Shown piece by piece: positions 39,523-49,200 of a stretch of 64,000 nucleotides of DNA. The translations under genes were made by a program, and so were the position numbers. Source of the DNA: Streptomyces smaragdinus (lineage in GTDB: Bacteria > Actinomycetota > Actinomycetes > Streptomycetales > Streptomycetaceae); assembly GCF_009604385.1 (NCBI RefSeq), contig NZ_WEGJ01000005.1, positions 248,001 to 312,000 on the forward strand. Direction: 5' to 3'. The notes under the pieces were generated by a model. That model worked only from the letters and a program-made list of their open reading frames with translations, made no database searches and had not been told where the DNA came from. Every line of letters begins with the position of its first letter. Positions within the stretch are counted from its first letter, which is position 1.

Positions 39523-41463
39523 CTACGCAATCTCCAGCTGGGCGACGACCCCGGTGTAGAAGCGGTTCACCGCGTCATCGACGCTGCGGATGAACCCGCT
39601 GTCCGCGTTGCCCCGCGAGCTGCCCATCCCCTTGAGCAGCGACAGCCGGAACCCCGTGATCCGCGCCCCGCCGCGCGGCAGCAGATCCCCCGGTTCGGGC
39701 CGCAGCCGCTCCAGGGTGCCCCGCGGGCCCGCCCCGGAGTCGACGAGCGTCTCGACGTGCAGATCGGCCGGGGCCTGGGCCAGCCGCCGGATCAGCCGTT
39801 TGGCCCACGTCAGCGGATACCCCTGGTCCGGGGCGGGCACCTCGACGGAGGTCCGCAGCCGGCCCGTACGCAGATCGGCGCTGATCGCGAGCACCCCCGG
39901 CAGGCTCTCGATCCTCAGCTCCGCCTGCAGCCGCCCGTCGGCGCACAACCGGTCGGCGAATTGCCGGCGCCGGTCGCCGGGGTCCTCCCCGCGCCTGCTG
40001 CGCTGTACGGGCAGCACCTTGCGCCCGAGCTCGCCGCCGAGCCGCAGACAGACCTGGCGGATGAGCCGCTCCCAGCTCTCGACGACCTCCAGGGCGCGCG
40101 GATCGCCCTGGCAGAGGGTCTCGTCGTCGATGCCGTTGCGTACGGGGACCCAGGACCGGCCCATGTTCTGGAAGCCGTGGCAGCCGGAGTTCTCGTGCTG
40201 CAGATAGTGCAGGAGCTCGTGCAGCAGCCAGGCGTGGGCGGCGTTGCCCACCCCCTCGTGCCGGATCAGCAGCTGGGCCTGATGGGTGACCTCGGCCCAG
40301 GACAGATGCCACAGCGCCACCTTGTTCCGGCGCCGGCCGTCGGTCTTGACGTCGACGAGCGGACTGCCCTCGAGGGCCACGTCGTTCGTCAGCGTGACGA
40401 CCGCCTCGTACCCGCGGCGCGCGGCGATGTCCAGATACGCCTGCACCTGCTCGGCCCGCAGCGGGTTGGCGTTGGTCTTGGTCTCGACGAGCGCCGTCCA
40501 CAGCTTGCCCGCCCGCTCGACCCGGATCACCCCGTCCGGCCGCCGCGGCCGGTCCCCGAACGGCAGGGAGACCTCGGTGAACGTCTCCATCCGCCCGGCG
40601 GGCGCCCCGAACCCGGCGGTCAGCCGCCGGCCGAACTCGGGCACCTGCGCCATCACCGACAGCAGCACGGACGTCGCCCGCGTCTCGCGCTCGCGGTCGC
40701 TCTTGAGCGCCGGGACGGGGAAGAGCCGGGCGCCCTTCCACGACTCGTGGTCCGCCAGGGACTTCCGCGCGGCCGCCGGCAGCGTGATCTTCTTCTTGGC
40801 GGTCCGGGGCCGCTTCGGTACGGGGGCCGCCTCGGCCGGCGCGGCGGGCGCCGGTACCCGCGCCGCCTCCCCGGGCGGGTCGTCCGGGGCCGCCGCCACC
40901 GCCTCCTCCGTGGCCGCGTCGTCGTCGACGTCGACCCCGAAGTCCGTCGCCAGGCCCGCCAGCCCCGAGTCGTACCCCTGGCCGACGGCGCGGAACTTCC
41001 ACCGGTCGTCCCGGCGGTAGAGCTCGCCGAAGATGACGGCGCTCACCGGCCCCGGGTCCTCGATGACATACCGCAGCAGATCCTCCCCGACGGCGTCGGT
41101 CAGCGTGACCCGCAGATCCTCCAGCTCCCCGAACCCCGCCCCGTCGTACCTGCTCGCCGCGACCACGATCCGGTCCACGGCGTCCGGCACGGCCGTCAGG
41201 TCGAAGCCGATGCGGTCCTCGCTGCCGTCCCGCGCCGGGGCCTTGCCGAGCAGCTGCACGCTGCCGTCGGCGGCGACGGGGTGGTTGTAGAAGTAGAAGT
41301 CGCCGTCGTCGCGCACCTTGCCGTCCGCGTCCAGGAGCAGCACCGACACGTCCGCGTCCCCGTCACCGGCCGGACTGCTCCAGCCCAGGTTGACGATCAG
41401 CGAACCGGTGTTCTCGCTCATGGACGCCAGCGCCACGTTGGCGCCCTTCACCATCTCGTACAC
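39523..41463 (-). CDS. TerD-family protein fused to a PD-(D/E)XK-like nuclease domain
   Basis: About 646 aa. Residues 1-185 are a TerD domain (VKGANVALASMSENTGSLIVNLGWSS, DVSVLLLDADGKVRDDGDFYFYNHP, SRYDGAGFGELEDLRVTLTD, GELYRRDDRWKFRAVGQGY) with calcium-type acidic residues. A Pro/Ala/Lys linker follows. From about residue 230 there is a larger domain with PDGVIRV and ALVETKTNAN spaced as in PD-(D/E)XK nucleases, then HELLHYLQHENSG. TerD-nuclease combinations belong to the Ter stress/chemical defence network; the target is unknown. GTG 41463 is preferred (GGGGGA just upstream); ATG 41454 is the alternative. Confidence 0.8.
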   Translation of the reverse strand: MYEMVKGANVALASMSENTGSLIVNLGWSSPAGDGDADVSVLLLDADGKVRDDGDFYFYNHPVAADGSVQLLGKAPARDGSEDRIGFDLTAVPDAVDRIVVAASRYDGAGFGELEDLRVTLTDAVGEDLLRYVIEDPGPVSAVIFGELYRRDDRWKFRAVGQGYDSGLAGLATDFGVDVDDDAATEEAVAAAPDDPPGEAARVPAPAAPAEAAPVPKRPRTAKKKITLPAAARKSLADHESWKGARLFPVPALKSDRERETRATSVLLSVMAQVPEFGRRLTAGFGAPAGRMETFTEVSLPFGDRPRRPDGVIRVERAGKLWTALVETKTNANPLRAEQVQAYLDIAARRGYEAVVTLTNDVALEGSPLVDVKTDGRRRNKVALWHLSWAEVTHQAQLLIRHEGVGNAAHAWLLHELLHYLQHENSGCHGFQNMGRSWVPVRNGIDDETLCQGDPRALEVVESWERLIRQVCLRLGGELGRKVLPVQRSRRGEDPGDRRRQFADRLCADGRLQAELRIESLPGVLAISADLRTGRLRTSVEVPAPDQGYPLTWAKRLIRRLAQAPADLHVETLVDSGAGPRGTLERLRPEPGDLLPRGGARITGFRLSLLKGMGSSRGNADSGFIRSVDDAVNRFYTGVVAQLEIA

Positions 41464-41673
41464 GAAATCCCCCAAGACCCGTACCCGTTCGTGGCGCGGA
41501 ACTGTAGTGCCGGATCCGGGCCGTACGGATGGGGCCGTACGGGACAACATCACGTCCGGTGGGGGGCGCGCGGGCGCACCCGTGTCACCCGCGTGCGGGC
41601 GGACCGCTGGCGGGGGGCGGGGGCGTGACCGAGGCTCGGGGGGAGGTTCGCGGCGTGGAGGAGGAGCGTGGTG

Positions 41674-42546
41674 ATGGAGACCGGACCGGTTTTGGTGGGC
41701 GTGGACGGTTCCGAGGCCGGACTGGAGGCGGTCACCGTCGCCGCGCACGAGGCACGGCTGCGCGGCTGCCCGCTGCGCGTGGTGCACGCGTTCCTGTGGC
41801 CGCCCTCGGGCGTTTATCTCGGCGCCACCATGGTCGGCACGGAGTACACGGTGTTCCGGGAGCAGGCGGACAAGCTGGTCAAGGACTCCGTGCAGCACGC
41901 GCACGAGGCGGAGCCGGGGATCGAGATCGAGGGGATCGTCGTCACCGGCGAGTCCCTGCCGGTCATGGTCCAGGAGACGGAGAGCGCCCGGCTGGCGGTC
42001 GTCGGCAGCCGGGGCCACGGCGCGTTCGCCCGGCTGCTGCTGGGCTCCACGGCGACCCATCTGAGCGCCCATGCCCGGTGCCCGGTGCTGGTCGTACGGG
42101 GCAGGCCCGACCCGGGCGGTCCCGTCCTGCTGGCCGTCGACGGCTCGGCCGCCGGCGAGGCGGCGGTGGACTACGCCTTCGCCGAGGCGGACCGCCGGGG
42201 CACCGGCGTCGTCGCCGTCCACATCTGGAGCGCCTGGGACAGCCAGGCCCCGCGCCCCTCGGACGCCGCGCTCCCGGAGGGCGCCAACCCGGGCGAACTC
42301 GTCCTGGCGGAGGCTCTCGCCGGCCCCCTGGAGCAGTACCCGGATGTGTCGGTCGAACGCCGCTCGATCAAGGGCTCGGCCCGCGAGTTGCTCATCGACG
42401 CGAGCGGGAGCGCCGGCCTCGTGGTCGTCGGCGCCCGCGGCCACGGCGGCTTCACGGGCATGCTCCTCGGCTCGGTGAGCCAGGCCCTGCTGAACCACGC
42501 CCACTGCCCGGTGATCGTGGTCCGCGGCACGGACCCGGACGCCTGA
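41674..42546 (+). CDS. Universal stress protein, two tandem UspA domains
   Basis: 290 aa, two UspA folds. The first (PVLVGVDGSEAGLEAVTVAAHEA, SRGHGAFARLLLGSTATHLSAHARCPVLVVR) and second (PVLLAVDGSAAGEAAVDYAF, ARGHGGFTGMLLGSVSQALLNHAHCPVIVV) both carry the G-2X-G-9X-G(S/T) ATP-binding signature. ATG 41674 has GAGGAG 7 bases upstream. Likely an ATP-binding stress or dormancy protein; the trigger is not readable. It is divergent from the TerD fusion and ends at a very strong bidirectional terminator. Confidence 0.92.
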   Translation: METGPVLVGVDGSEAGLEAVTVAAHEARLRGCPLRVVHAFLWPPSGVYLGATMVGTEYTVFREQADKLVKDSVQHAHEAEPGIEIEGIVVTGESLPVMVQETESARLAVVGSRGHGAFARLLLGSTATHLSAHARCPVLVVRGRPDPGGPVLLAVDGSAAGEAAVDYAFAEADRRGTGVVAVHIWSAWDSQAPRPSDAALPEGANPGELVLAEALAGPLEQYPDVSVERRSIKGSARELLIDASGSAGLVVVGARGHGGFTGMLLGSVSQALLNHAHCPVIVVRGTDPDA

Positions 42547-42560
42547 CGGCGGCGGACATA

Positions 42561-42600
42561 CGTCTGAGGCCCGACCCTCGGAAGGGTCGGGCCTCAGACG
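42561..42600. terminator. Bidirectional terminator between usp and the tRNA cluster
   Basis: CGTCTGAGGCCCGACCCT (42561-42578) pairs perfectly over 18 bp with AGGGTCGGGCCTCAGACG (42583-42600), loop CGGA. Confidence 0.85.
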
Positions 42601-42613
42601 ATGTTCCGTGACG

Positions 42614-42686
42614 TACCCCCGACCGGATTCGAACCGGCGCTACCGCCTTGAGAGGGCGGCGTGCTAGGCCGCTACACAACGGGGGC
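42614..42686 (-). tRNA. tRNA-Glu (anticodon CTC), copy 1
   Basis: 73 nt on the minus strand. The acceptor GCCCCCG pairs with CGGGGGT; D-arm GTGTAGCGGCCTAGCAC; anticodon arm CCGCC-CTCTCAA-GGCGG gives anticodon CTC; T-arm GCCGG-TTCGAAT-CCGGT. CCA is not encoded. Last of a three-tRNA cluster downstream of gltX. Confidence 0.95.
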
Positions 42687-42752
42687 CTTTGGCGATCCTC
42701 TACGTCGCTGCCTCTGGGTGCGACCCAGATGGAAACGGAAGGAAAGGATCTG

Positions 42753-42825
42753 TACCCCCGACCGGATTCGAACCGGCGCTACTGCCTTGAGAGGGCAGCG
42801 TGCTAGGCCGCTACACAACGGGGGC
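42753..42825 (-). tRNA. tRNA-Glu (anticodon CTC), copy 2
   Basis: Same as copy 1 except for one compensated pair in the anticodon stem (CTGCC/GGCAG instead of CCGCC/GGCGG). 73 nt, CCA not encoded. Confidence 0.95.
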
Positions 42826-42859
42826 TTCGATCTTTCGATCTGATCACTGAAGTGATCTG

Positions 42860-42931
42860 CTGGGGTACCAGGACTCGAACCTAGACTAACTGAACCAGAA
42901 TCAGTCGTGCTGCCAATTACACCATACCCCA
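42860..42931 (-). tRNA. tRNA-Gln (anticodon CTG)
   Basis: 72 nt on the minus strand: acceptor TGGGGTA/TACCCCA, anticodon arm ACTGA-TTCTGGT-TCAGT giving CTG, T-loop TTCGAGT. First tRNA of the cluster. CCA not encoded. Confidence 0.95.
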
Positions 42932-43011
42932 CCAAAACGCAACCCCCTGGGGGGTCTTCGTTCGGGTGATCGCCTCGCTCCGGGCTTCTGCCCCGCTCGG
43001 CGACAGACAGA

Positions 43012-43040
43012 ACATTACCTGATCGTGGGCAGTGCACCAA
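43012..43040 (-). promoter_or_regulatory. Promoter of the tRNA-Gln-Glu-Glu cluster
   Basis: On the minus strand TTGGTG (43040-43035), 17-base spacer, TAATGT (43017-43012), about 80 bases before tRNA-Gln. Confidence 0.6.
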
Positions 43041-43092
43041 AACCAGTTTGGCCGTTGGGGCGTCACCCGGCCGTCAACCCCCCAAGGACGCA

Positions 43093-43124
43093 GTCCCCGG
43101 GCCCTCGCCCGAGGACCCGGGGAC
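43093..43124 (-). terminator. gltX terminator
   Basis: GTCCCCGGG (43093-43101) and CCCGGGGAC (43116-43124) with an inner CCTCG/CGAGG stem, just after the gltX stop. Confidence 0.65.
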
Positions 43125-43134
43125 GAGTGAGCCG

Positions 43135-44652
43135 TCAGCCCTCGGCGGCGAGCCGCGACAGGGCGGCGTCCACCCGGGCCAGGGTGCGCTCGCGCCCCAG
43201 CACCTCCAGCGACTCAAAGAGCGGCAGCCCGACGGTGCGGCCCGTGACGGCCACCCGGACCGGCGCCTGGGCCTTGCCCAGCTTCAGCCCGTGCGCCTCG
43301 CCCGCGGCCAGCACGGCCTCCTTCAGCGGCTCCGCCGTCCAGTCCGCCGTCGCCGCCAGCTTCTCGCGGGCGGTGCGCAGCAGCTCGTCCGCGCCCGGCT
43401 TCATGGCCTTCGCCCACGACGCCTCGTCGGAGACCGGCTCGGGCAGGAAGAGGAAGTCGACGTTCGCGGTGATGTCGGAGAGCACCGTCAGCCGGCTCTG
43501 CGCCTGCGGGGCGATGGCCTCCCACGCCGCCCGGTCGAACGCCTCGGGGGCCCAGGGGGCGTGCGGGGCGGCCAGCCACGGCGTACAGGCCTCGGTGAAG
43601 GCCGCGACGTCCAGCCGGCGGATGTGGTCGGCGTTGATCGCCTCGGCCTTCTTCAGGTCGAAGCGCGCCGGGTTCGCCACCACGTCGCCGATGTCGAACG
43701 CCGCCACCATCTCGTCCATGGTGAAGACGTCCTGGTCGGCGGAGAGCGACCAGCCCAGCAGGGAGAGGTAGTTGAGCAGGCCCCCGGGGAGGAAGCCGCG
43801 CTCGCGGTAGAGGTTCAGCGAGGACTGCGGGTCGCGCTTGGACAGCTTCTTGTTGCCCTCGCCCATCACGTACGGCAGATGCCCGAACTCCGGGACCGTG
43901 CCGTTGCCCACACCGATGGAGGCCAGCGCCCGGTAGAGGGCGATCTGCCGCGGGGTGGAGGACAGCAGGTCCTCGCCGCGCAGTACGTGCGTGATCTCCA
44001 TCAGGGCGTCGTCGACCGGGTTGACCAGCGTGTACAGCGGGGCGCCGTTGGCCCGGACGATCCCGTAGTCCGTCACGTTCTCCGGCCGGAAGGTCAGCTC
44101 GCCGCGGACCACGTCGGTGAACGTGATCGTCTCGTCCGGCATCCGGAAGCGGACGATGGAGTCCCGCCCCTCCGCCTCGTACCCGGCGATCCGCTCGGGC
44201 GACAGGTCGCGGCAGTGGCCGTCGTAGCCGGACGGCTTCCCGGCGGCGCGGGCGGCCTCGCGGCGCTCCTCGAGCTCCGCGGCGGTGCAGTAGCAGCGGT
44301 ACGCGTGCCCGGCGGCCTGCAGCTTCGCGGCCACGTCGGCGTAGATGTCCATGCGCTGCGACTGGCGGTACGGGGCGTGCGGGCCGGGCGCGGCGGACGC
44401 GGCGGGGTCGAAGGGGGCCGGGCCCTCGTCCCAGTCCAGGCCGAGCCAGCGCATCGAGTCCAGGAGCGCCTCGTACGACTCCTCGGAGTCGCGCGCGGAG
44501 TCCGTGTCCTCGATCCGGAAGACCAGGGTGCCGCCGTGGTGGCGGGCGAAGGCCCAGTTGAACAGGGCGGTGCGGATCAGACCGACATGCGGATTGCCGG
44601 TGGGGGAGGGGCAGAAACGGACGCGGACGTCCTTCAGGGGTGCGCTAGCCAC
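43135..44652 (-). CDS. gltX: Glutamyl-tRNA synthetase
   Basis: 505-aa class I synthetase. FCPSPTGNPHVGLIRTALFNW holds the HIGH-like HVGL at about 22, FRIEDTDSARDSEES follows, and the KMSKS-like KLSKRDPQS lies near 269. Actinobacterial GluRS is normally non-discriminating, charging both tRNA-Glu and tRNA-Gln before GatCAB conversion; this fits two tRNA-Glu and one tRNA-Gln located immediately downstream on the same strand. Its start overlaps the end of the FAH-family gene by 8 bases. Confidence 0.97.
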   Translation of the reverse strand: MASAPLKDVRVRFCPSPTGNPHVGLIRTALFNWAFARHHGGTLVFRIEDTDSARDSEESYEALLDSMRWLGLDWDEGPAPFDPAASAAPGPHAPYRQSQRMDIYADVAAKLQAAGHAYRCYCTAAELEERREAARAAGKPSGYDGHCRDLSPERIAGYEAEGRDSIVRFRMPDETITFTDVVRGELTFRPENVTDYGIVRANGAPLYTLVNPVDDALMEITHVLRGEDLLSSTPRQIALYRALASIGVGNGTVPEFGHLPYVMGEGNKKLSKRDPQSSLNLYRERGFLPGGLLNYLSLLGWSLSADQDVFTMDEMVAAFDIGDVVANPARFDLKKAEAINADHIRRLDVAAFTEACTPWLAAPHAPWAPEAFDRAAWEAIAPQAQSRLTVLSDITANVDFLFLPEPVSDEASWAKAMKPGADELLRTAREKLAATADWTAEPLKEAVLAAGEAHGLKLGKAQAPVRVAVTGRTVGLPLFESLEVLGRERTLARVDAALSRLAAEG

Positions 44653-45406
44653 GCTTGATCACCTTGTTGGTGAGAGTGCCGATGCCTTCGATGGTGACGG
44701 CGACCTCGTCGCCGACGTTCACGGGTCCGACACCCGCGGGGGTGCCGGTGAGGATGACGTCCCCGGGGAGGAGCGTCATCGCCTCGGTGATGTGCGCGAT
44801 CAGCTCGGGGACCGTGCGGATCATGTCGGCCGTACGGCCGAGCTGGCGCTGTTCACCGTTGACGGTGCACTGGATGCCGAGGTCGGCGGGGTCCAGCTCC
44901 GTCTCGATCCACGGGCCCAGGGGGCAGGCGGAGTCGAAGCCCTTCGCCCGCGCCCACTGTCCCTCGCTGCGCTGGATGTCGCGGGCGGTGAGGTCGTTGG
45001 CGCAGGTGTAGCCGAGGATCACCTCGGCGGCGCGCTCCACGGGGACCTCGCGGCACAGCCGGCCGATCACGACGGCCAGCTCGGCCTCGTGGTGCACGTC
45101 GGAGGAGAACGCGGGGTAGGTCACCGGGTCGGCCGGGCCGACGACGGACGTGGAGGGCTTGAAGAAGGTGAGGGGTGCCGCGGGCACCTCGTTGCCCAGC
45201 TCGGCGGCGTGTTCGGCGTAGTTGCGGCCGACCGCGACGATCTTGCTGGGGAGGGCCGGGGGCAGGAGCCGCACCTGGGCCAGGGGGATCAGCCGTCCCG
45301 ACCGTTCGACCTCGCCGAAGGGGTGGCCGACGATGATGTCGATCTGGTCGCGCTCTAGGACGCCGAAAGCGACGTTCCCCTCGAGGGAGAACCTGACGAT
45401 GCGCAC
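44645..45406 (-). CDS. Fumarylacetoacetate hydrolase-family protein
   Basis: 253 aa, FAH/HpaG fold, probably cleaving or isomerising acyl-pyruvate or 2-hydroxyhepta-diene-type substrates with Mg2+. KIVAVGRNYAEHAAELGNEVP, FFKPSTSVVGPADPV, the metal-binding VHHEAELAVVIGR, GYTCANDLTARDIQ and ILTGTPAGVGPVNVGDEV are present. It overlaps gltX by 8 bases, so the two are coupled; this pairing is common in Streptomyces but has no clear metabolic logic. The GTG start has a weak ribosome-binding site. Confidence 0.9.
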   Translation of the reverse strand: MRIVRFSLEGNVAFGVLERDQIDIIVGHPFGEVERSGRLIPLAQVRLLPPALPSKIVAVGRNYAEHAAELGNEVPAAPLTFFKPSTSVVGPADPVTYPAFSSDVHHEAELAVVIGRLCREVPVERAAEVILGYTCANDLTARDIQRSEGQWARAKGFDSACPLGPWIETELDPADLGIQCTVNGEQRQLGRTADMIRTVPELIAHITEAMTLLPGDVILTGTPAGVGPVNVGDEVAVTIEGIGTLTNKVIKRG

Positions 45407-45464
45407 GGGATGCCGCTGCCTTTGCTAGCCGGGGATCTGGTCACTCCAGGCTATCGGCCCCGGA

Positions 45465-45505
45465 CACGAAGAAAGGCGCCCCCGGCGGGGGCGCCTTTCT
45501 TCGTG
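45465..45505. terminator. 19-bp perfect hairpin downstream of the small TANPRRT gene
   Basis: CACGAAGAAAGGCGCCCCC (45465-45483) pairs perfectly with GGGGGCGCCTTTCTTCGTG (45487-45505), loop GGC. On the minus strand it follows the 57-aa peptide gene and separates it from the FAH gene. Confidence 0.8.
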
Positions 45506-45526
45506 GTGCCGGGCGGCGGGGGCGGC

Positions 45527-45700
45527 TCAGGCCTGCGGCGCGTCCACCAGCACCGTGCGGCGCGGGTTCGCCGTCTGCTCCGGAAGGGTCAGCGGGTGCT
45601 CCGCCGGCGCCGGGCGCAGCTCGTCCGCGCTCCCGAGGTCCTCGAGATGGGCCAGGGTGGTCCGGCGCGGGTTGGCGGTGCTGGCTATGTTCCGGAACAT
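45527..45700 (-). CDS. 57-aa peptide with repeated TANPRRT motif
   Basis: Begins MFRNIASTANPRRTTLAHLED and ends PEQTANPRRTVLVDAPQA; the motif TANPRRT occurs twice, followed each time by a hydrophobic dipeptide, 34 residues apart. ATG 45700 is chosen because AGGGAGA lies 7 bases upstream; an in-frame upstream extension exists but has no better signal. No signal peptide, cysteines or membrane segment. It has its own strong terminator and AT-richer promoter region. Family not recognised; the repeats suggest a binding peptide or a precursor peptide, but no modification enzyme is nearby. Confidence 0.6.
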   Translation of the reverse strand: MFRNIASTANPRRTTLAHLEDLGSADELRPAPAEHPLTLPEQTANPRRTVLVDAPQA

Positions 45701-46281
45701 CGGGCTGCTCTCCCTATGCATGTGTACGGCGGCTGCAATCGTGTAAAGCACCAGGCTAGCCCGCCCTTCCCCGGCCTCGAACGCGTCATCCGCCACTGCA
45801 GTGTGAAGTTGGTCACTCTCTGGAGATCAAACCATGTGAATTCGACCCCATTCTCGATCGCCGAAATCGGTCATTCCGCCTCCCATTGGTCTATTCCACA
45901 CCTGAGAGGCGGTGCCGAAGTGTCGTGCGGGGTTCATTGATTAGTCAGCAAATGTCCGAAATCTCGACGGCGTAATTGAACCCCCCGTACCTGCCGCATC
46001 ACACAGGGTCATGCTCGTCACACTGTTACCCCCGGGCCTTGTTGGAGATCCGGCACTGTGCTGGAATTCCACGGACCGTCGCTGGACTGCAGCCGGCTGC
46101 GGGCGCAAAGGGGCGCCATGTTGGTGGGCTGCACGGGGAAGATGCGCCGGTTACGAAGGACACACCGACAGCGGGGCTTTGCGGTTCCCGCACGACTTGA
46201 TCGTCGTTTCCGGCATCCAGGTGCCGGGGACCTGGTCCAGAGGTTGCGACGCCAGTGCAGGGACGTTTCAAGAGGGATGGC
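45701..46281. other. Intergenic region upstream of the first conservon
   Basis: 580 bases without a credible gene. The part 45800-46020 is distinctly AT-rich for this genome (e.g. GTTCATTGATTAGTCAG), as in regulatory DNA. It includes the cvnA1 promoter at 46039-46067 and then a leader of about 210 bases with no clear ORF. Confidence 0.5.
46039..46067 (+). promoter_or_regulatory. cvnA1 promoter
   Basis: TTGTTG (46039-46044), 17-base spacer ending GTGC, TGGAAT (46062-46067). The same architecture with the same GTGCTGGAATTCC block precedes the second cvnA. Confidence 0.6.
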
Positions 46282-49200
46282 ATGGGGCATCCCCAGGGGC
46301 CCGGTGCCCGTGGGGACGTTTCGGGCGAGCCGGAACCGCGTGGGATGACCACCCGCGACGGCGCCTCCGGACCCCAGGGCACGCCCGCGGCCGGCCCCGC
46401 GCCGCGCCCCGGCGGCCAGGCCGAACCCGCGCCGCGGATACCCACGCCCGAGGCCGGCGGTTATGCCGCCCCCAGACTGCCGGCCGGCGCCCACGTCAAA
46501 CCCGGTTCCCGGATAGCCCTGCGCAACTGGCGGATCTCGACCCGCCTGGTGTCCCTCCTCGCCCTGCCCGTGGTCGCCGCCACGACGCTGGGCGCGCTGC
46601 GTATCGAGTCCTCCTGGAAGGACATGCAGCAGCAGGAGGACATGAAGCTCCTCACCGAGATGACGCGGCAGGCCACCCAGCTGGCCACGCAGATCCAGGA
46701 GGAGCGCGACCTCTCCGCCGGTGTCGTCATCGTCGAGGGCGCCAAGGACCTCGAGGTCGTCGACAGCCGGGACAAGACCACCGACGTGGTCAAGCGGTTC
46801 GAGAACGCCACCCGCAAGATCGAGGCCACCAACGCCGGCTCCCTGCAGGGTGTGCGAAGCAGCCTCGTGCGGATCTCGGAGAAGCTGCGGGACCTCGACG
46901 ACATCCGCCAGGACGCGTACACCGGCAAGGGCGCCAACGCCCTGCAGACGGTGCAGCGCTACGGCGAGGTCATCGACGCGCTGATCGCCCTGTCCGGCGA
47001 CATGGCCGCCGCGACCAACAACTCCGACATGATCGAGGCCACCCGCGCCCTGGCGATCTTCTCCTCCGCCAAGGAGAACGCCTCGATCCAGCGCGCGGTG
47101 GTCACCGCGGCGCTCGCGAGCAAGAACAAGCTCTCCCCGGACGAGGTGTCCATGGTGGAGAGCGCGCGGGAGTCCGAGAAGGACGACATCAAGCAGTTCA
47201 CCAACCTCTACGGCTCGGACGCGGCCGAGGAGAAGCTCCAGGCGCTGGACACCAACAACGCGATCCAGCAGGCCAACGAGACCGTCAAGGGACTGCTCGA
47301 CCATCCCACCGATCCCAAGCGGGCGCACGTCTCCTCGCACCAGAACTGGTACGAGACGTACGAGCCCCGGATCGACGAGATGATCAAGATCGAGTCGTCG
47401 CTCCTGCAGGGTCTGCAGCAGAAGTCCCGCCAGCTGGCCGCCGAGGCCGAGCAGGACGCGCTGATCTCCGGTGCCCTGATCGTGCTGGTCCTCGGTATCT
47501 CGCTGGCCGGCGCGTTCGTCGTGGCCCGCTCCATGGTGCGCTCGCTGCGCCGGCTGCAGGACACGGCCGAGATCGTCGCCCAGAAGCGGCTGCCCGAGCT
47601 GGTCAAGCAGCTCTCGGAGACCGACCCGCAGGACGTCGACACCTCCGTGGAGTCCGTGGGCATCCACAGCCGGGACGAGATCGGCAAGGTGGCCGCGGCC
47701 TTCGACGACGTTCACCGCGAGGCGGTCCGGCTGGCCGCCGAGCAGGCCCTCCTGCGAGGGAACGTCAACGCGATGTTCACCAACCTCTCGCGCCGTTCCC
47801 AGGGTCTGATCCAGCGCCAGCTGTCCCTGATCTCCGAGCTCGAGTCCCGTGAGGCCGACCCGGACCAGCTGGCCTCGCTCTTCAAGCTCGACCACCTCGC
47901 CACCCGCATGCGCCGTAACGGCGAGAACCTGCTGGTCCTCGCCGGTGAGGAGCCGGGCCGCCGGTGGACCCGCCCCGTCCCGCTGGTCGACGTGCTCCGT
48001 GCCGCCGCCTCCGAGGTGGAGCAGTACGAGCGCATCGAACTCAGCGCGGTGCCCGCGACCCAGGTCGCCGGCCGCGTCGTCAACGACCTCGTCCACCTGC
48101 TGGCCGAGCTGCTCGAGAACGCCACGTCGTTCTCGTCGCCGCAGACCAAGGTCAAGGTCACCGGTCACGCCCTGCCCGACGGCCGGGTGCTGATCGAGAT
48201 CCACGACACCGGTATCGGCCTGTCGCCCGAGGACCTCGCGGCGATCAACGAGCGCCTCGCGTCGCCGCCCACCGTGGACGTCTCGGTCTCCCGCCGCATG
48301 GGTCTGTTCGTGGTCGGCCGGCTGTCCCTGCGGCACGGCATCCGCATCCAGCTCCGCCCCTCCGACTCCGGTGGTACGACGGCGCTGGTCATGCTGCCCG
48401 TCGACGTCACCCAGAACGGCCAGGCCGGCGGCAAGCAGGCCCCGGCGGCGAGCGGTCCCACCAAGGGCTCCGCCACCAGCCGGCTCTCCGCCGCCCAGCA
48501 GCGCGGTCAGCTCGGCCGCGGCGCCGGCGACCAGCCCCGGCCGGCCCTGCCGAGCCGCGGCGAGGGTCCCGGCCAGCCCGGCCAGCCGTCCCTGACGAGC
48601 CGCCCGAGCATGGGCCCCGGCCCCGGTGCCGCGCCCGACGTCCAGCACGGATCGCAGGACGACCGCCCCGCGCGGATGGGCGACACCGGCCGGATGCCCC
48701 CCGTGACGGACGGTCCGCGCGGCCACGAGGAGCCCGTGGAGTCCACGGCGCAGTTCTCGCGCCCCGACTTCTCCGGCCCGCCGCCGCAGGACAAGCCGCG
48801 CGGTGCGCACGGCCGCCCCTCCGCGCCGCAGGGCCTGCCGGCCGGTTCGCCGCAGACCCCGGTGCCCGGACAGTCCGCGTCGTACGGCGGCCCCCAGGAC
48901 ACCGGGCAGTTCCCGGTGCCGGGTCCGCAGGACACCGGCGCGTTCCCGGTCCCGCCGCGGCAGCAGCCGCAGGACACGGGCGCGTTCCCGCGTCCGCCGC
49001 AGCCGCAGGACACCGGGCAGTTCCCGGTGCCGGGTCCCCAGGACACCGGCCAGTTCCCGGCACAGCACACGGGCCAGTTCCCGGTCCCGCAGGACACCGG
49101 CCAGTTCCCGGTGCCGCAGCCGACCGGCGAGTACCCGCGCCCGCAGCAGCCGCAGGACACGGGGAGCTTCCCCGCCGCGCCGCAGCTGCAGCCGCAGGCC

